Source of the DNA: Halocaridina rubra
Taxonomy: Eukaryota > Arthropoda > Malacostraca > Decapoda > Atyidae
Direction of reading: 5' to 3'
Assembly (NCBI GenBank): GCA_037179515.1
Contig: JAXCGZ010000068.1
Span: 67,501-131,500, forward strand
Length of the DNA: 64,000 bases
A program made the translations under genes and the position numbers. Position 1 is the first letter of the stretch. Each line of letters opens with the position of its first letter. A model generated the notes under the pieces. That model was not told where the DNA came from. It was given only the letters and a program-made list of their open reading frames with translations, and made no database searches. Of the stretch, positions 52,131 to 64,000 are shown piece by piece.

Positions 52131-52490
52131 TAAGATATTACAATGATATTCACTGTTTTGATTATTTTGACCAAACATAGTTCAAGCTAAAGCATGGATA
52201 ACTCAATAATGATCAAATGTAGAAACGATAATTATTGTTACTAAGAAGAAAGGTGATAAGGAAAGCACTTGCATTTGTGTGAGTGTTTATGATAAAATCC
52301 ATCCATATTGGACAAATAAAACATTTGAAGGAAGATATATGATGATTATTGTTTTTTCCTGTTCTCTTATCTTATCGAATAAACCCAGGCCTCATCGTTC
52401 AAAAAATTTCACGCCGAACTCTTAGAAGTTGGGATAACTTTTGTCATATGTCCTTTAGGAAAAAAAAAAGTCTCAAGTTCAACATTTTAT
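52131..52490. other. Non-coding stretch, nothing recognised
   Basis: Sequence between the Harbinger element and the AAT array. No signature seen. Confidence 0.4.
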
Positions 52491-52493
52491 GCT

Positions 52494-52930
<437 letters not shown>

Positions 52931-53029
52931 TAAGTATGATAATTATAATAATAATCCAGACGACTATAACAGCTTGTGCAAGTACGTCCATGTGCAGGCT
53001 AATGTTATTCTTTTTCGTGGCCGGCAATA

Positions 53030-53210
53030 AAATCACAGGAGAAGTCACAGAAATGAAGGTCACAATTTTGGCTAGAATAAAAGTTACAGGTAAAAAATCA
53101 AAGGTTAGGTTAGATTAGACTTTTTCCTGTGACTTTTTTCCTGTTAATTTTTTCCCGTGACATTTTTACCTGTGACTTATTTTTTTTAACCTGAAATCGT
53201 TATTCTTATG
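53030..53210. repeat. Minisatellite-like TTCCTGTGACTTTTT repeats with TTAGG motif
   Basis: Four or five imperfect units such as TTTTTCCTGTGACTTTTTTC, CCCGTGACATTTTTACC and TGTGACTTATTTTTTTT follow GGTTAGGTTAGATTAGAC. The inverse GAAGTCACAG and AAAAGTTACAGGTAAAAA lie just before it, giving a foldback layout. Related to 3380-3835 and 38190-38275. Confidence 0.55.
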
Positions 53211-53299
53211 CCTTCTGTTGAATGTATGTTTCCTAATATTTTTTCTCGAGTTAAATGTGGCAGTTGATATCTTTTTTAAGAATGTTTCGCTCGGAAGGG

Positions 53300-56105
53300 C
53301 AAAGAAAACTGACCTCATGGTGTCCGGGCACCAAGAAAACGAGGAGTCATAGATTTTTTGTTATAAGAATGACACTGGGACAGGTAAAAACTGCCTTAAT
53401 CAATAAAGGCCCGGGCACGAGAAAACACCTAGACGAAGGAAAAGAAAAAGGTTAAGGACAAGGCAGAGATGAGGTAATATCACACAAAGGAAAACGACAA
53501 ACAGAAAAAACAGTCAAAGTACAGAGGACCCAGAGATATGGAGAACTAGTCCCTGAAATGACAATAGATCTGCTTTTTGAAGGATGATAGGTCATAAGAA
53601 TTAGGAAAGACAGAAGGAGGAAGAGAGTTCCAGAGTCTGGAGGTAGATGGGAAGAAGCAGTCGCTGCACCGACCAATCCGCGAGCTACAAATCTCCACAC
53701 AGTACCTGTGAGATAAGGCCGCTTGGCGAGTGTTACGCGGCATCGGCAGTGGGGGAGGAATGCAACTCGCCAACTCATCACAGCAGCGATGGAACTAGTA
53801 ATGATAGAAAAGAGAAAGGGAAGATACCTTACCGCAAAGAGAGAGAGAATCCAGATCAGAAGTAAGAGAAGGATCATTTATGAGTCCGACATCCTTAGAT
53901 TCAACCCTATCAAGGAGATAAGTACAAGAAGAAGCACCTCAGATGTGTGAGCAGTATTCTAAGCAGGGACAGATAAGACCTTCATAAATTCTAAGTAACT
54001 GTAAAGAGGAAAAGTAATGATGGAAACTAAATAACACCACTAAATTTTTGGATGAAGATTTAGAAATTTGGATTATGTGATTCCTCCAAGACAAGTTGGA
54101 GGCTATATGGATTCCTAATATGTTGATAGAGTTAAGAGGGTAAATTTCGTTAGTTTCGAAGACAATAGGGTTATCAGGAGAGGAAGATAAAGAGATAGCC
54201 AGAAACTGTGTCTTGGAGGCATTGAATTTAACTGTCGTAAGGCAATTAAAGATGCCTATAGCCTCACAAGGCATTTCAGAGATGCCTATAAGTGCCGGGT
54301 GGCAGTGACGCGCACGATACCCACTGATGGCAATGAGTAGCACAAGAGAGCCTGGTCAGTGAGAGGTCAGATCTTGTCCGGGGCAGACGTCACGTCCACA
54401 GCTTAGTAGTCTCCCCCTTGGGGCAGGAATCTGGAATCGATAGTGACAAGAACTATATAGAAATAGGAGCTCTGAGGAATTAGTTGTTAATCTAGAAATA
54501 AACAAGTTATAAAGATGATGCTTATCTGTTATCACCAGCCACGCTACCAAAAGAAGAACACCACAATTATTGGTGTAAAATAGGTGGGATGAAAGTCCCA
54601 CCACATTGGTGACACTCGGTGGAATAGTGATCACACGACATAACTAAATTTTGAGTGCCCCACTCAGACACCCTCTGCAAAATCGGAGTTGAGAGTAGAA
54701 GAACGAGTGATACGAGACTGATTACGAGTAGCAGGTGAAAGTTGTGAAGAAAAGGCAGAGGAAAAGTGAAGGGTAGAATCATCAGCAAAGGCATGAAGAA
54801 GAGAGGAAGATGGGGGTTGTAGAAGATCATTGATGAAGAGAAGGAACAGAGTAGGTGAAAGAACAGAGCCCTGTGGAACACCACTGGTAACAAAAAAAAG
54901 GCTAGATGTTGCACCATCAACAACTACAGATATAAAACAGTCAGAAAGAAAACTGGAAATCAGAGAACAGAAAGAAGGGGTAAAGCCATAGGCGGGGAGT
55001 TTGACCAACAGAGCCTTGTGCCAGACACTGTCAAAAGCCTTAGAGATATCAAGGGCCACGACAAAGGATTCCCCATAGTTCCTCAGAGAAGATGACCATA
55101 CATAAGTAAGATAGGACAGGAGATCACCAATGGATCTTGCCTTGTGAAAGCCGTGTTGGTGATCAGAGATAAGTGAGTTAGATTCAAGGCGTTTCAAGTG
55201 AGCATTGAGCAAAGTTTCGACAACTTTAGCAATAGAGGAGGTTAGGGCAATATGTCGGTAGTTTGAATGAATAGAGCGGTCACCCTTCTTAGGAACAGTT
55301 TGAACTAGAGCATGCTTCCAATATGAAGGATAGATACTATTTGACAGAATGAGGCAAAAAGGACGGCAAAGCATGGTAACCGGTTCATCTGCAAACTCTT
55401 TAAGGAACCTTGCAGGGATACCATAAGGACCAGAAGCCTTGTTCGTCTTTATGAACTTTGTGTGAAGAAAGGATAAGGGAGGGCATAGGGTTAGAAAGGG
55501 GTAAAGATTGAGGAACAGGTGCACTGGGATTGTTTATAGAAGAGTTGGCAGAAAAATGAGAGCCAAAGAGAGTGGTTTTGTCAGTGGGAAAGCAAGCTAT
55601 AGAACCATCAGAATGAATGAGAGGGGGAAAGCTTGAGTTACAGAAGTTTTTGGAGAGGTTTTTGGCTAAGGACCAGAAGCATTTGTCAGTGGGAGAGGAG
55701 TTCAGGTCATCAACTTTCATTCTTATAAAGGAAGCCTTAGACCTTCGAATGTGAGCAGTACAGCGATTTCTAGCAAAAATAAATGCAGAGCGAGTTAAAT
55801 TGGAAGAGACTTGGTAAGATCGGTATGCCCAATTCCTAGCCTGGATAGCCATGGAGCAGGCACGGTCATACCAATGTTAAGGGGAAGAGAAATTTTTGGC
55901 AGAATAGGGGATGTACACTTCCAATCCTGAGGTCATGATCTCGGCAACTTTTAGAGCTACCTGATCAGGGTTGCAGGACCAAAAGCAGTAGTCATCCCAT
56001 GGGAAGTCAAAGAGGAAGTTATGCAAATCTTCATGTTGGGTACGCTCATATTGCCAAAGGCGGCGCTGAGTAGGAGGGATTCTCGGAGGGGGAGTGAAAA
56101 TGGAA
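53300..56105 (-). mobile_element. Jockey-like LINE, interrupted by a solo LTR
   Basis: Sense is -. The 3' block TGTTTTCTCGTGCCCGGGCC is present twice in tandem on the fwd side (53310-53335 and 53370-53425). ORF2 can be followed from about 56090 to 53550 through several frames. There is a linker near 55852-55400 (DKCFWSLAKNL, IRSKASFIRM-like region). RT is at 55524-54664 with KASGPYGIPARFLKE, LVQTVPKKGDRSIHSNYRHI, SDHQHGFHKARSIGDLLSYL, ALDISKAFDSVWH, SGVPQGSVLSPTLFLLFIND and FADDSTLH. The thumb is at 54230-53940 (KFNASKTQFLAIS ... ICPCLEYCSHI). The C-terminus near 53640 is SRLWNSLPPSVFPNSYDLSS. The endonuclease is missing, so the copy is 5'-truncated. Confidence 0.8.
54233..54640 (+). mobile_element. 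Solo LTR (408 bp) with 4-bp target duplication
   Basis: It starts TGTCGT (54233-54238) and ends ACGACA (54635-54640). TAAC lies on both sides (54229-54232 and 54641-54644). Removing the LTR and one TAAC rejoins the Jockey-like frame between WGTQNL and KFNASKTQ. AATAAA near 54498 fits + orientation. The 3' half shares CTTATCTGTTATCACC-CC ACGCTACAA with the solo LTR at 50460 and the same termini, but the 5' half differs, so it is a related, distinct LTR family. Confidence 0.85.
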
Positions 56106-56106
56106 C

Positions 56107-56336
56107 TGTTTAAAGCTCTGTGAGAAAACTTCTTTACAAGATGTAAGGAAGTACTTTTTTGGTGTAAAAGTAGTTGATAATTGGAATTTGCTAAGCAAGG
56201 AGGGGGTTAATGATAACCCAATCCATAGTTTTAAGGACAAGTATGATAAGTATCACTTAGTACAAAATGGAACAGACCAGGAGATAGAAAGTTACGATCT
56301 TGGGGCTCTTTTCCGTAAGCACAATGAGGTAATTGC
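56107..56336 (+). mobile_element. CR1-family LINE 3' fragment
   Basis: On + it matches the end of ORF2 and the 3' UTR of the intact copy (ACAAGATGTAAGGAAGTACT, GTAGTTGATAATTGGAATTT, ATGATAAGTATCACTTAG), ending AGCACAATGAGGTAATTGCA. Diverged and frame-broken. Confidence 0.8.
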
Positions 56337-57575
56337 ATGGCTTTAGAGAAGGTAGATCAACAGTAACAAGCTTATTAGAATTTTATGATGAGCTAAGCCG
56401 AATCTTACAGGAAAGAGAGGGCTGGGCGGATTGCATATTCCTAGACTTCCAGAAGGCATTTGATACGGTCCCACACGGGAGACTTATGAAGAAGCTTCAA
56501 GCAATGGCAAGAATAGGTGGAAATATCTTGGACTGGATAAAAACTTACTTAGAAGGAAGGGAACAGAGGGTTAGAGTAAGACACTCTGTGTCTGAATGGA
56601 GAAGAGTTAATACTGTAATACTGGAGTTCCAAAGGATTCAGTTTTAGGGCCACTTTTGTTCTTAGCATACGTAAATGACCTACCAGATGCTGCAAATTCA
56701 TTATTTAATATGTTTACAGATGATGCAAAGATTCTAAAGAGGTAAGAGACGACAACAACTGTAGAGAACTTCAGTAGGACCTAAATAGCCTGCATGAGTG
56801 ATAAAAAAAACCGGTTAATGAACTTCAGTCCTTCAAACTGTAATGTAATAAGAATGGGTACAAATGTGATAAAGCCCAAATCTTAGATACTCAAGAGCAG
56901 GGGCAGAATTTCAAAGGATGGAGAATGAGAGAGATCTAGGAGAAAGCATACAGGTAGATTTGTCTCCGGAAATGCATATAAATGGTATAGTAAGGACTGC
57001 ATATGCTTTCTTAGCAAATGTAAAGATAGCCTTCAGACTCATGGAAAAGGAAATGTTCAGAAATATTTATGAAACTTATGTGAGGCCAAGCTTGAATATG
57101 CAACCCCTTTTGGAATCCACACTTGAAAAAGCATATAAATAAAATGGAAAAAGTTCAAAGACATGCCATGAAACTGGTGCCAAAAATACGCAGTCTCAGT
57201 TAGGAGGAGAGGCTGATGGAATTAGACTTACCATCACTTGAAGTTAGAAGAATGAGGGGGATATGGTGACGGTATTTAAATTCCTTCATGGTTTTGACAG
57301 AGTGGATATGGATCGATATTTTAATATGGCTGGTACTAGAACTAGAGGTCATAGTTTGAAGCTTCGTAGGAAATTTCTTTGCAGGCTGTAAGGGTGTAAT
57401 TTTTTAGTGTAAGAATACTTGATGACTGGAATTCACTAAGAGAGGAGGTAGTTCATGCTAACTCAAATCATAGTTTAAATAACAAATATGGTATCATTGA
57501 GTACAAAAATGGAACCGACCAAGAGTCGGGATGTTACATGCATAGGATTCGTTCCCGTAAGCGCAATTAGGTAAT
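56337..57575 (+). mobile_element. CR1-family LINE, RT to 3' end, decayed
   Basis: It begins directly after the terminal motif of the previous copy. It encodes HGFREGRSTVTSLLEFYDEL and FLDFQKAFDTVPHGRL (56333-56647). It then has frame breaks through the FTDDAK block (56720), LSPEMHINGIVRTAYAFLA (56950) and VRPSLNMQP (57080), and ends GTAAGCGCAATTAGGTAATT at 57555-57575 followed by (AC)n. The active-site block is mutated to TDD. Older than the 40-50 kb copies. Confidence 0.85.
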
Positions 57576-57589
57576 TACACACACACGCG

Positions 57590-57637
<48 letters not shown>
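57576..57637. repeat. (CA)n tract between CR1 copies
   Basis: About 60 bp of CA with two CG interruptions. CR1 3' end on the left, 5' truncation point of the next CR1 copy on the right. Confidence 0.95.
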
Positions 57638-60708
<3,071 letters not shown>

Positions 60709-60784
60709 GTGTTTAGGTGTTTGCATTATAAAAGTATTTAGATATTAGTCAGGAAATTCTTTTCTTGTACTGTACATGAAAGGA

Positions 60785-60790
60785 AATAAA
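60785..60790 (+). terminator. Polyadenylation signal of the GILT-like gene
   Basis: AATAAA 77 bp after the stop codon. A second AATAAA near 60868 is an alternative. Confidence 0.6.
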
Positions 60791-60799
60791 TCTTGTTGT

Positions 60800-61500
60800 C
60801 GTAATTTGAAAAGTTTATTCATGTCAATATGCGACCTACTTAGAGACTCTTGATTAGGAAAAACAAAATAAAGTACGGTTTGATTAGTTTACTTTTTCCG
60901 TAGTTATATAAGGATATGCAAAGCAAAGTTTATAAAAACAAATACGTTTTAGAATCTCCATTAGGTTTCTAACATTACTGCCATTGGGTATTTGTCACTG
61001 AAGATTAAATGACTTACGTAGAATACATGAAAAGTATTATTTACTAATTTTTGGAGATTACAGTATTCCTTAATAAGTTTTGTGTTTACTGAAAAAAATA
61101 ATAACTACTTGCCTGTCTGTGTCCAGCTCATTCGAATTGGGCTTAATAGTGACATTAAAAGTAAAAATAAAAAATCGATAGTTGCATCCTGGGTTATGAT
61201 AAATATGCTCGTAAAACATTTCGCATACGATACTTCAGCGATCTTTCAAAATTTCTATAATTCAAAAATTAAGAAAGCTACACATTCACAGGATATATAT
61301 ACAATCATGAATGTATTAACTACAGATTTATTTATCACTGAGTGCAATTCAACTTGCAGTGTGACTGTTTACAAAAAGGCATAACCTGCTGTGTTCAGCG
61401 AATGGACTTTTGACGATTTACATTTAATATCGTAGAACGTGGTTTCTTATGTTAAACTGGTGATCTATAATCCACCTGAACGCAATATTGAATGGGGAAG
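60800..61500. other. Intergenic stretch between convergent GILT genes
   Basis: No gene. On -, ATTAAA at 61428-61423, about 86 bp after the second gene's stop, is a possible poly(A) signal. A 100-codon + frame at 61082-61384 has no recognisable features. Confidence 0.4.
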
Positions 61501-61513
61501 ATGCCAAAAGTTG

Positions 61514-62042
61514 TTACATTTCATATAAACTTGTGGTACCTTCAACAACTGGATCATCAGTCTCTGAAGGATATTCATCGCAAGCGCTCGGAGGTGTTCC
61601 ATTATATTTTTGACAGACCACTCTCTTCAAGTCTTGTTTACACTCCTCATTTTGATCCAGATTGAAGACCTAAAGTGAAAAATAGTAAATTTCATTTGCT
61701 TATTTGTAAAATATTAAAAATATGCGAATATAAAAGGACAAAGCTAGACCAATTCAATTGGTCAACACTCACCTGGCAAGGATATGAATTGTCTAGTTCT
61801 GATTCATATGTAGAAGAGTGTATTTTATTTAATAATGGACTAATTTGCCTAAGTCAATGAGATGTTACTCAAATTAAATTTTCCAAAATTGTATTTAATC
61901 AACACTGTGGCTTATGGGATGTTGCACAGTTGAGGTGAAGACTGTACAACTGGAAGAGAGTTGGTTAATATAATCTATAGAGTGGGCAGCTTCACCGATG
62001 AGTCATTTCATTATATCTATCTACCTATTCATCTATTTAACT

Positions 62043-62119
<77 letters not shown>

Positions 62120-62308
62120 CCGGTTTTACGTCACGGACTCCCTTATCTACCAAGGGCTAGGACGGTTGCCTTCTTGCGAAGGACTTGTTTTGGCAGATGT
62201 AATCCTTACGCTGAGTGCATGCCCTTGCTAACCTCAGACCGTGACGGGGCGCGAACCCTCGACCTGACGTCTCAGAGTCGGAGACGCTACCGATTGAGCC
62301 ACGGCGAC

Positions 62309-62387
<79 letters not shown>

Positions 62388-62919
62388 TGTAAAATAGATA
62401 TAGTAAGTAAGTATTTGCAGAGTTACTCACGCCGTCAATGATAATCCATGGCACGAAATATAATTCAGGATCTAGAAGCTGCTGTTGCAATGCAAGATTG
62501 TAAAGCAAATTTGCGCCTTCCTCAGAACAAACGCATTGTTCGAGTGGGTTCCAATCTACTCCTACCTGTGCCGCGCACTGTCGATATCGTAGAGATAAGA
62601 AACATTAAAAAAATATTCTATAAATCTAAAGTTAAGCAGTATATAGCATTTCTAGGAAAGCTCAAATAGTCTTTCCTAAGAAAACTGAGGTAGTTCTAAG
62701 TTCATCTATGTAATATATATTATTTTTTTTCCTTTATTATTTCCTTACCGTTGGCCCTGCATTTGGGGGATAATTTGAACCCAGAAGACAGTTAACGAAG
62801 TCCATTTCTAAAGTGATGTCTTTAAAGTAATCCTTGGCACATGCATGAATCGTATTGCATTGACATTCGTCACTCCCGTGCTGACATGTGAATTCCCAGG
62901 TGCCTCCATTTGAGGAATA
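61514..62919 (-). CDS. Second GILT-like thiol reductase, last three coding exons (5' part outside window)
   Basis: Exons on -: 62919-62749, 62577-62431, 61669-61514. All junctions are GT-AG, phase 0, giving 157 residues to a TAA at 61514. Exon order, phase and sizes equal exons 3-5 of the gene at 58636. The first exon has the GILT signature CQHGSDECQCNTIHAC with one extra Cys, and WEFTCQHG. The second has CAAQVGVDWNPLEQC and YFVPWIIIDG. The third has ECKQDLKRVVCQKYNG and a longer acidic tail ending TTSLYEM. The exon with the signal peptide and CXX(C/S) site was not found between 62920 and 64000, so it lies beyond. A SINE-A and two (TA)n tracts sit in the last intron. Confidence 0.9.
62046..62116. 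repeat. (TA)n microsatellite
   Basis: About 70 bp of TA on the tail side of the SINE. Confidence 0.95.
62117..62311 (-). mobile_element. tRNA-derived SINE, family A, in GILT intron
   Basis: Best-preserved copy. On - the head has TGGCTCAATCGGTAGCG (A box) and GAGGGTTCGCGCCCC (B box), the body GGCAACCGTCCTAGCCC, and the end GTGACGTAAAACCGGAAT. (TA)n lies on both sides. Confidence 0.85.
62312..62385. repeat. (TA)n microsatellite
   Basis: About 74 bp of TA on the head side of the SINE. Confidence 0.95.
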
Positions 62920-63129
62920 CTAGAGAAACAGGGAGAACACCAATATTATTAAATGTAAATGCGATGCTGCATTAATCTAAAGACTATATATATTTGTCAT
63001 AAAAACATGACAGGCATGTGGCTGATGCATATATTCTTTATGTAGTGGAATGGTGTCAACATTTTGTGATATCAGCTTTTCTCTTGGATTTTTTAAACGA
63101 AAGCTTAATGTGGTAATTCTTGTGAGATG

Positions 63130-63130
<1 letters not shown>

Positions 63131-63217
<87 letters not shown>
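63131..63217. repeat. (TA)n microsatellite
   Basis: About 86 bp of TA. Confidence 0.95.
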
Positions 63218-63221
<4 letters not shown>

Positions 63222-63769
63222 CTTCTTATGTCAATTTCCGTTACGCCAGGGTGGTTAACCATATAGCAATCGCTTCTGGATGCTGGGTTTTGCCATGGCA
63301 CAATATTGCAGAGAGAGTTCTTTTTCCTCTAAGGTGGGGGATAATAATACCACCTCCGTGTTCCCTTGCGTGTGATGAGCATTGACTAAATGGGGCGGAG
63401 CAGGGAACTGGGAATCCCCCCTCTGTGTTATTTCTCCTGCAAAGAGTCAAAGTTTATGATGACACGGACCAAAGGGAAATCTCATACCTATTAGCACAAT
63501 AAAATGGGTGTGAGGGTTGCTGTGTCATGAAACAGTGGACGCAAACCAGCTATGGCTGTTAGTCCTCATGACAGAAGATCCTTAACCACATACCCTGTGG
63601 ATGACTCAAGTAGGATGGTGGGGGAGGATTGTGATAACCATTTTTTTCCAATGAGGTAAGAGAAGTGATCGAGGTATGTTGTGTTTTATGGCGGTTACAT
63701 ATACTTTTACTGGGATAACCCATCTTATGGGGAGATTGCAGCCATTGCATATAATAATAATTCTAATAA

Positions 63770-63776
<7 letters not shown>
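63218..63776. other. Unclassified stretch, GC-richer than its surroundings
   Basis: No ORF of note and no recognised repeat. It lies between two (TA)n tracts and differs in composition from the AT-rich background, so it may be an inserted element. Confidence 0.3.

Positions 63777-63862
<86 letters not shown>
63777..63862. repeat. (TA)n microsatellite
   Basis: About 86 bp of TA preceded by (AAT)4-type sequence. Confidence 0.95.
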
Positions 63863-63865
<3 letters not shown>

Positions 63866-64000
63866 ATGGCCGTAACCCCCTTTATAAGGGGGCGGCCGAG
63901 TCAAAGCCTATGCCCATTCACTAGAAAATCAATTCTTCCATTTCTCATTTTGATCCCTTGGGCATAAAGGATCACCAGAATCTGTTCTATAACATTGGTT
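63863..64000. other. Window edge with a GC-rich hairpin
   Basis: GGCCG ... CCCCCTT-TAT-AAGGGGG ... CGGCC at about 63868-63898 forms a nested stem. The rest is unrecognised. Confidence 0.4.

Noticed and set aside
61082..61384. 100-codon + frame between the GILT genes
   Set aside because: No motif, no splice context and low-complexity AT-rich composition; likely chance.

Overview
The window is a stretch of eukaryotic nuclear genome, most likely from a decapod crustacean. I infer this from spliced genes with GT-AG introns, very dense (TA)n, (TG)n and (AAT)n microsatellites, arthropod-like lysozyme and GILT proteins, many CR1-type LINEs and tRNA-derived SINEs. The species cannot be named from sequence alone. 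No prokaryotic organisation, CRISPR array or phage is present.

Four host genes can be built exon by exon. (1) A complete 10-exon protein disulfide isomerase of the ERp57/PDIA3 type lies on + (6365-21682, 483 aa, two CGHC sites, C-terminal KTEL). Its first intron is swollen to about 6.2 kb by microsatellites and DNA transposons, and it has an ER-stress-element-like motif upstream. (2) A c-type lysozyme lies on - (26592-27761). Two exons splice cleanly, but the last exon and the initiator Met exon were not found. (3) A complete 5-exon GILT-like thiol reductase lies on + (58636-60708, 218 aa, CPYS active site). (4) The last three coding exons of a second GILT-like gene lie on - (61514-62919). 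It converges tail-to-tail on the first and its 5' part is beyond the window.

Most of the rest is mobile DNA. 1.5-3.1 kb: decayed Ty3/gypsy pol. 4.2-5.7 kb: CR1 fragment, two SINEs and (TA)n. 7.5-12.6 kb (ERp57 intron 1): patterned (TA)n array, foldback and mariner-like MITEs, and a pogo/Tigger-like element filled with a 160-bp satellite. 17-20 kb: RTE-like LINE remnants. 23-25 kb: DIRS-like and Jockey-like remnants. 28-39 kb: LINE, LTR and SINE fragments plus a CR1-like reverse transcriptase with a 681-codon ORF. 40.0-50.4 kb: one apparently intact CR1 element with ORF1 and ORF2, a second near-full-length dead copy, and truncated copies, arranged through (TG)n tracts. 50.4-52.1 kb: a solo LTR nested in CR1 with a SINE in it, then a small PIF/Harbinger element. 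53.4-58.1 kb: a Jockey-like LINE split by a second solo LTR, then chained CR1 3' ends.

The most interesting system is the CR1 family. Its copies begin or end at (AC)n/(TG)n tracts and are chained through each other's repeat tails, which suggests insertion into AC microsatellites. In the intact copy ORF2 lacks a nearby AUG and overlaps ORF1 in the -1 frame, and a canonical slippery heptamer (A_AAT_TTT) lies inside the overlap.
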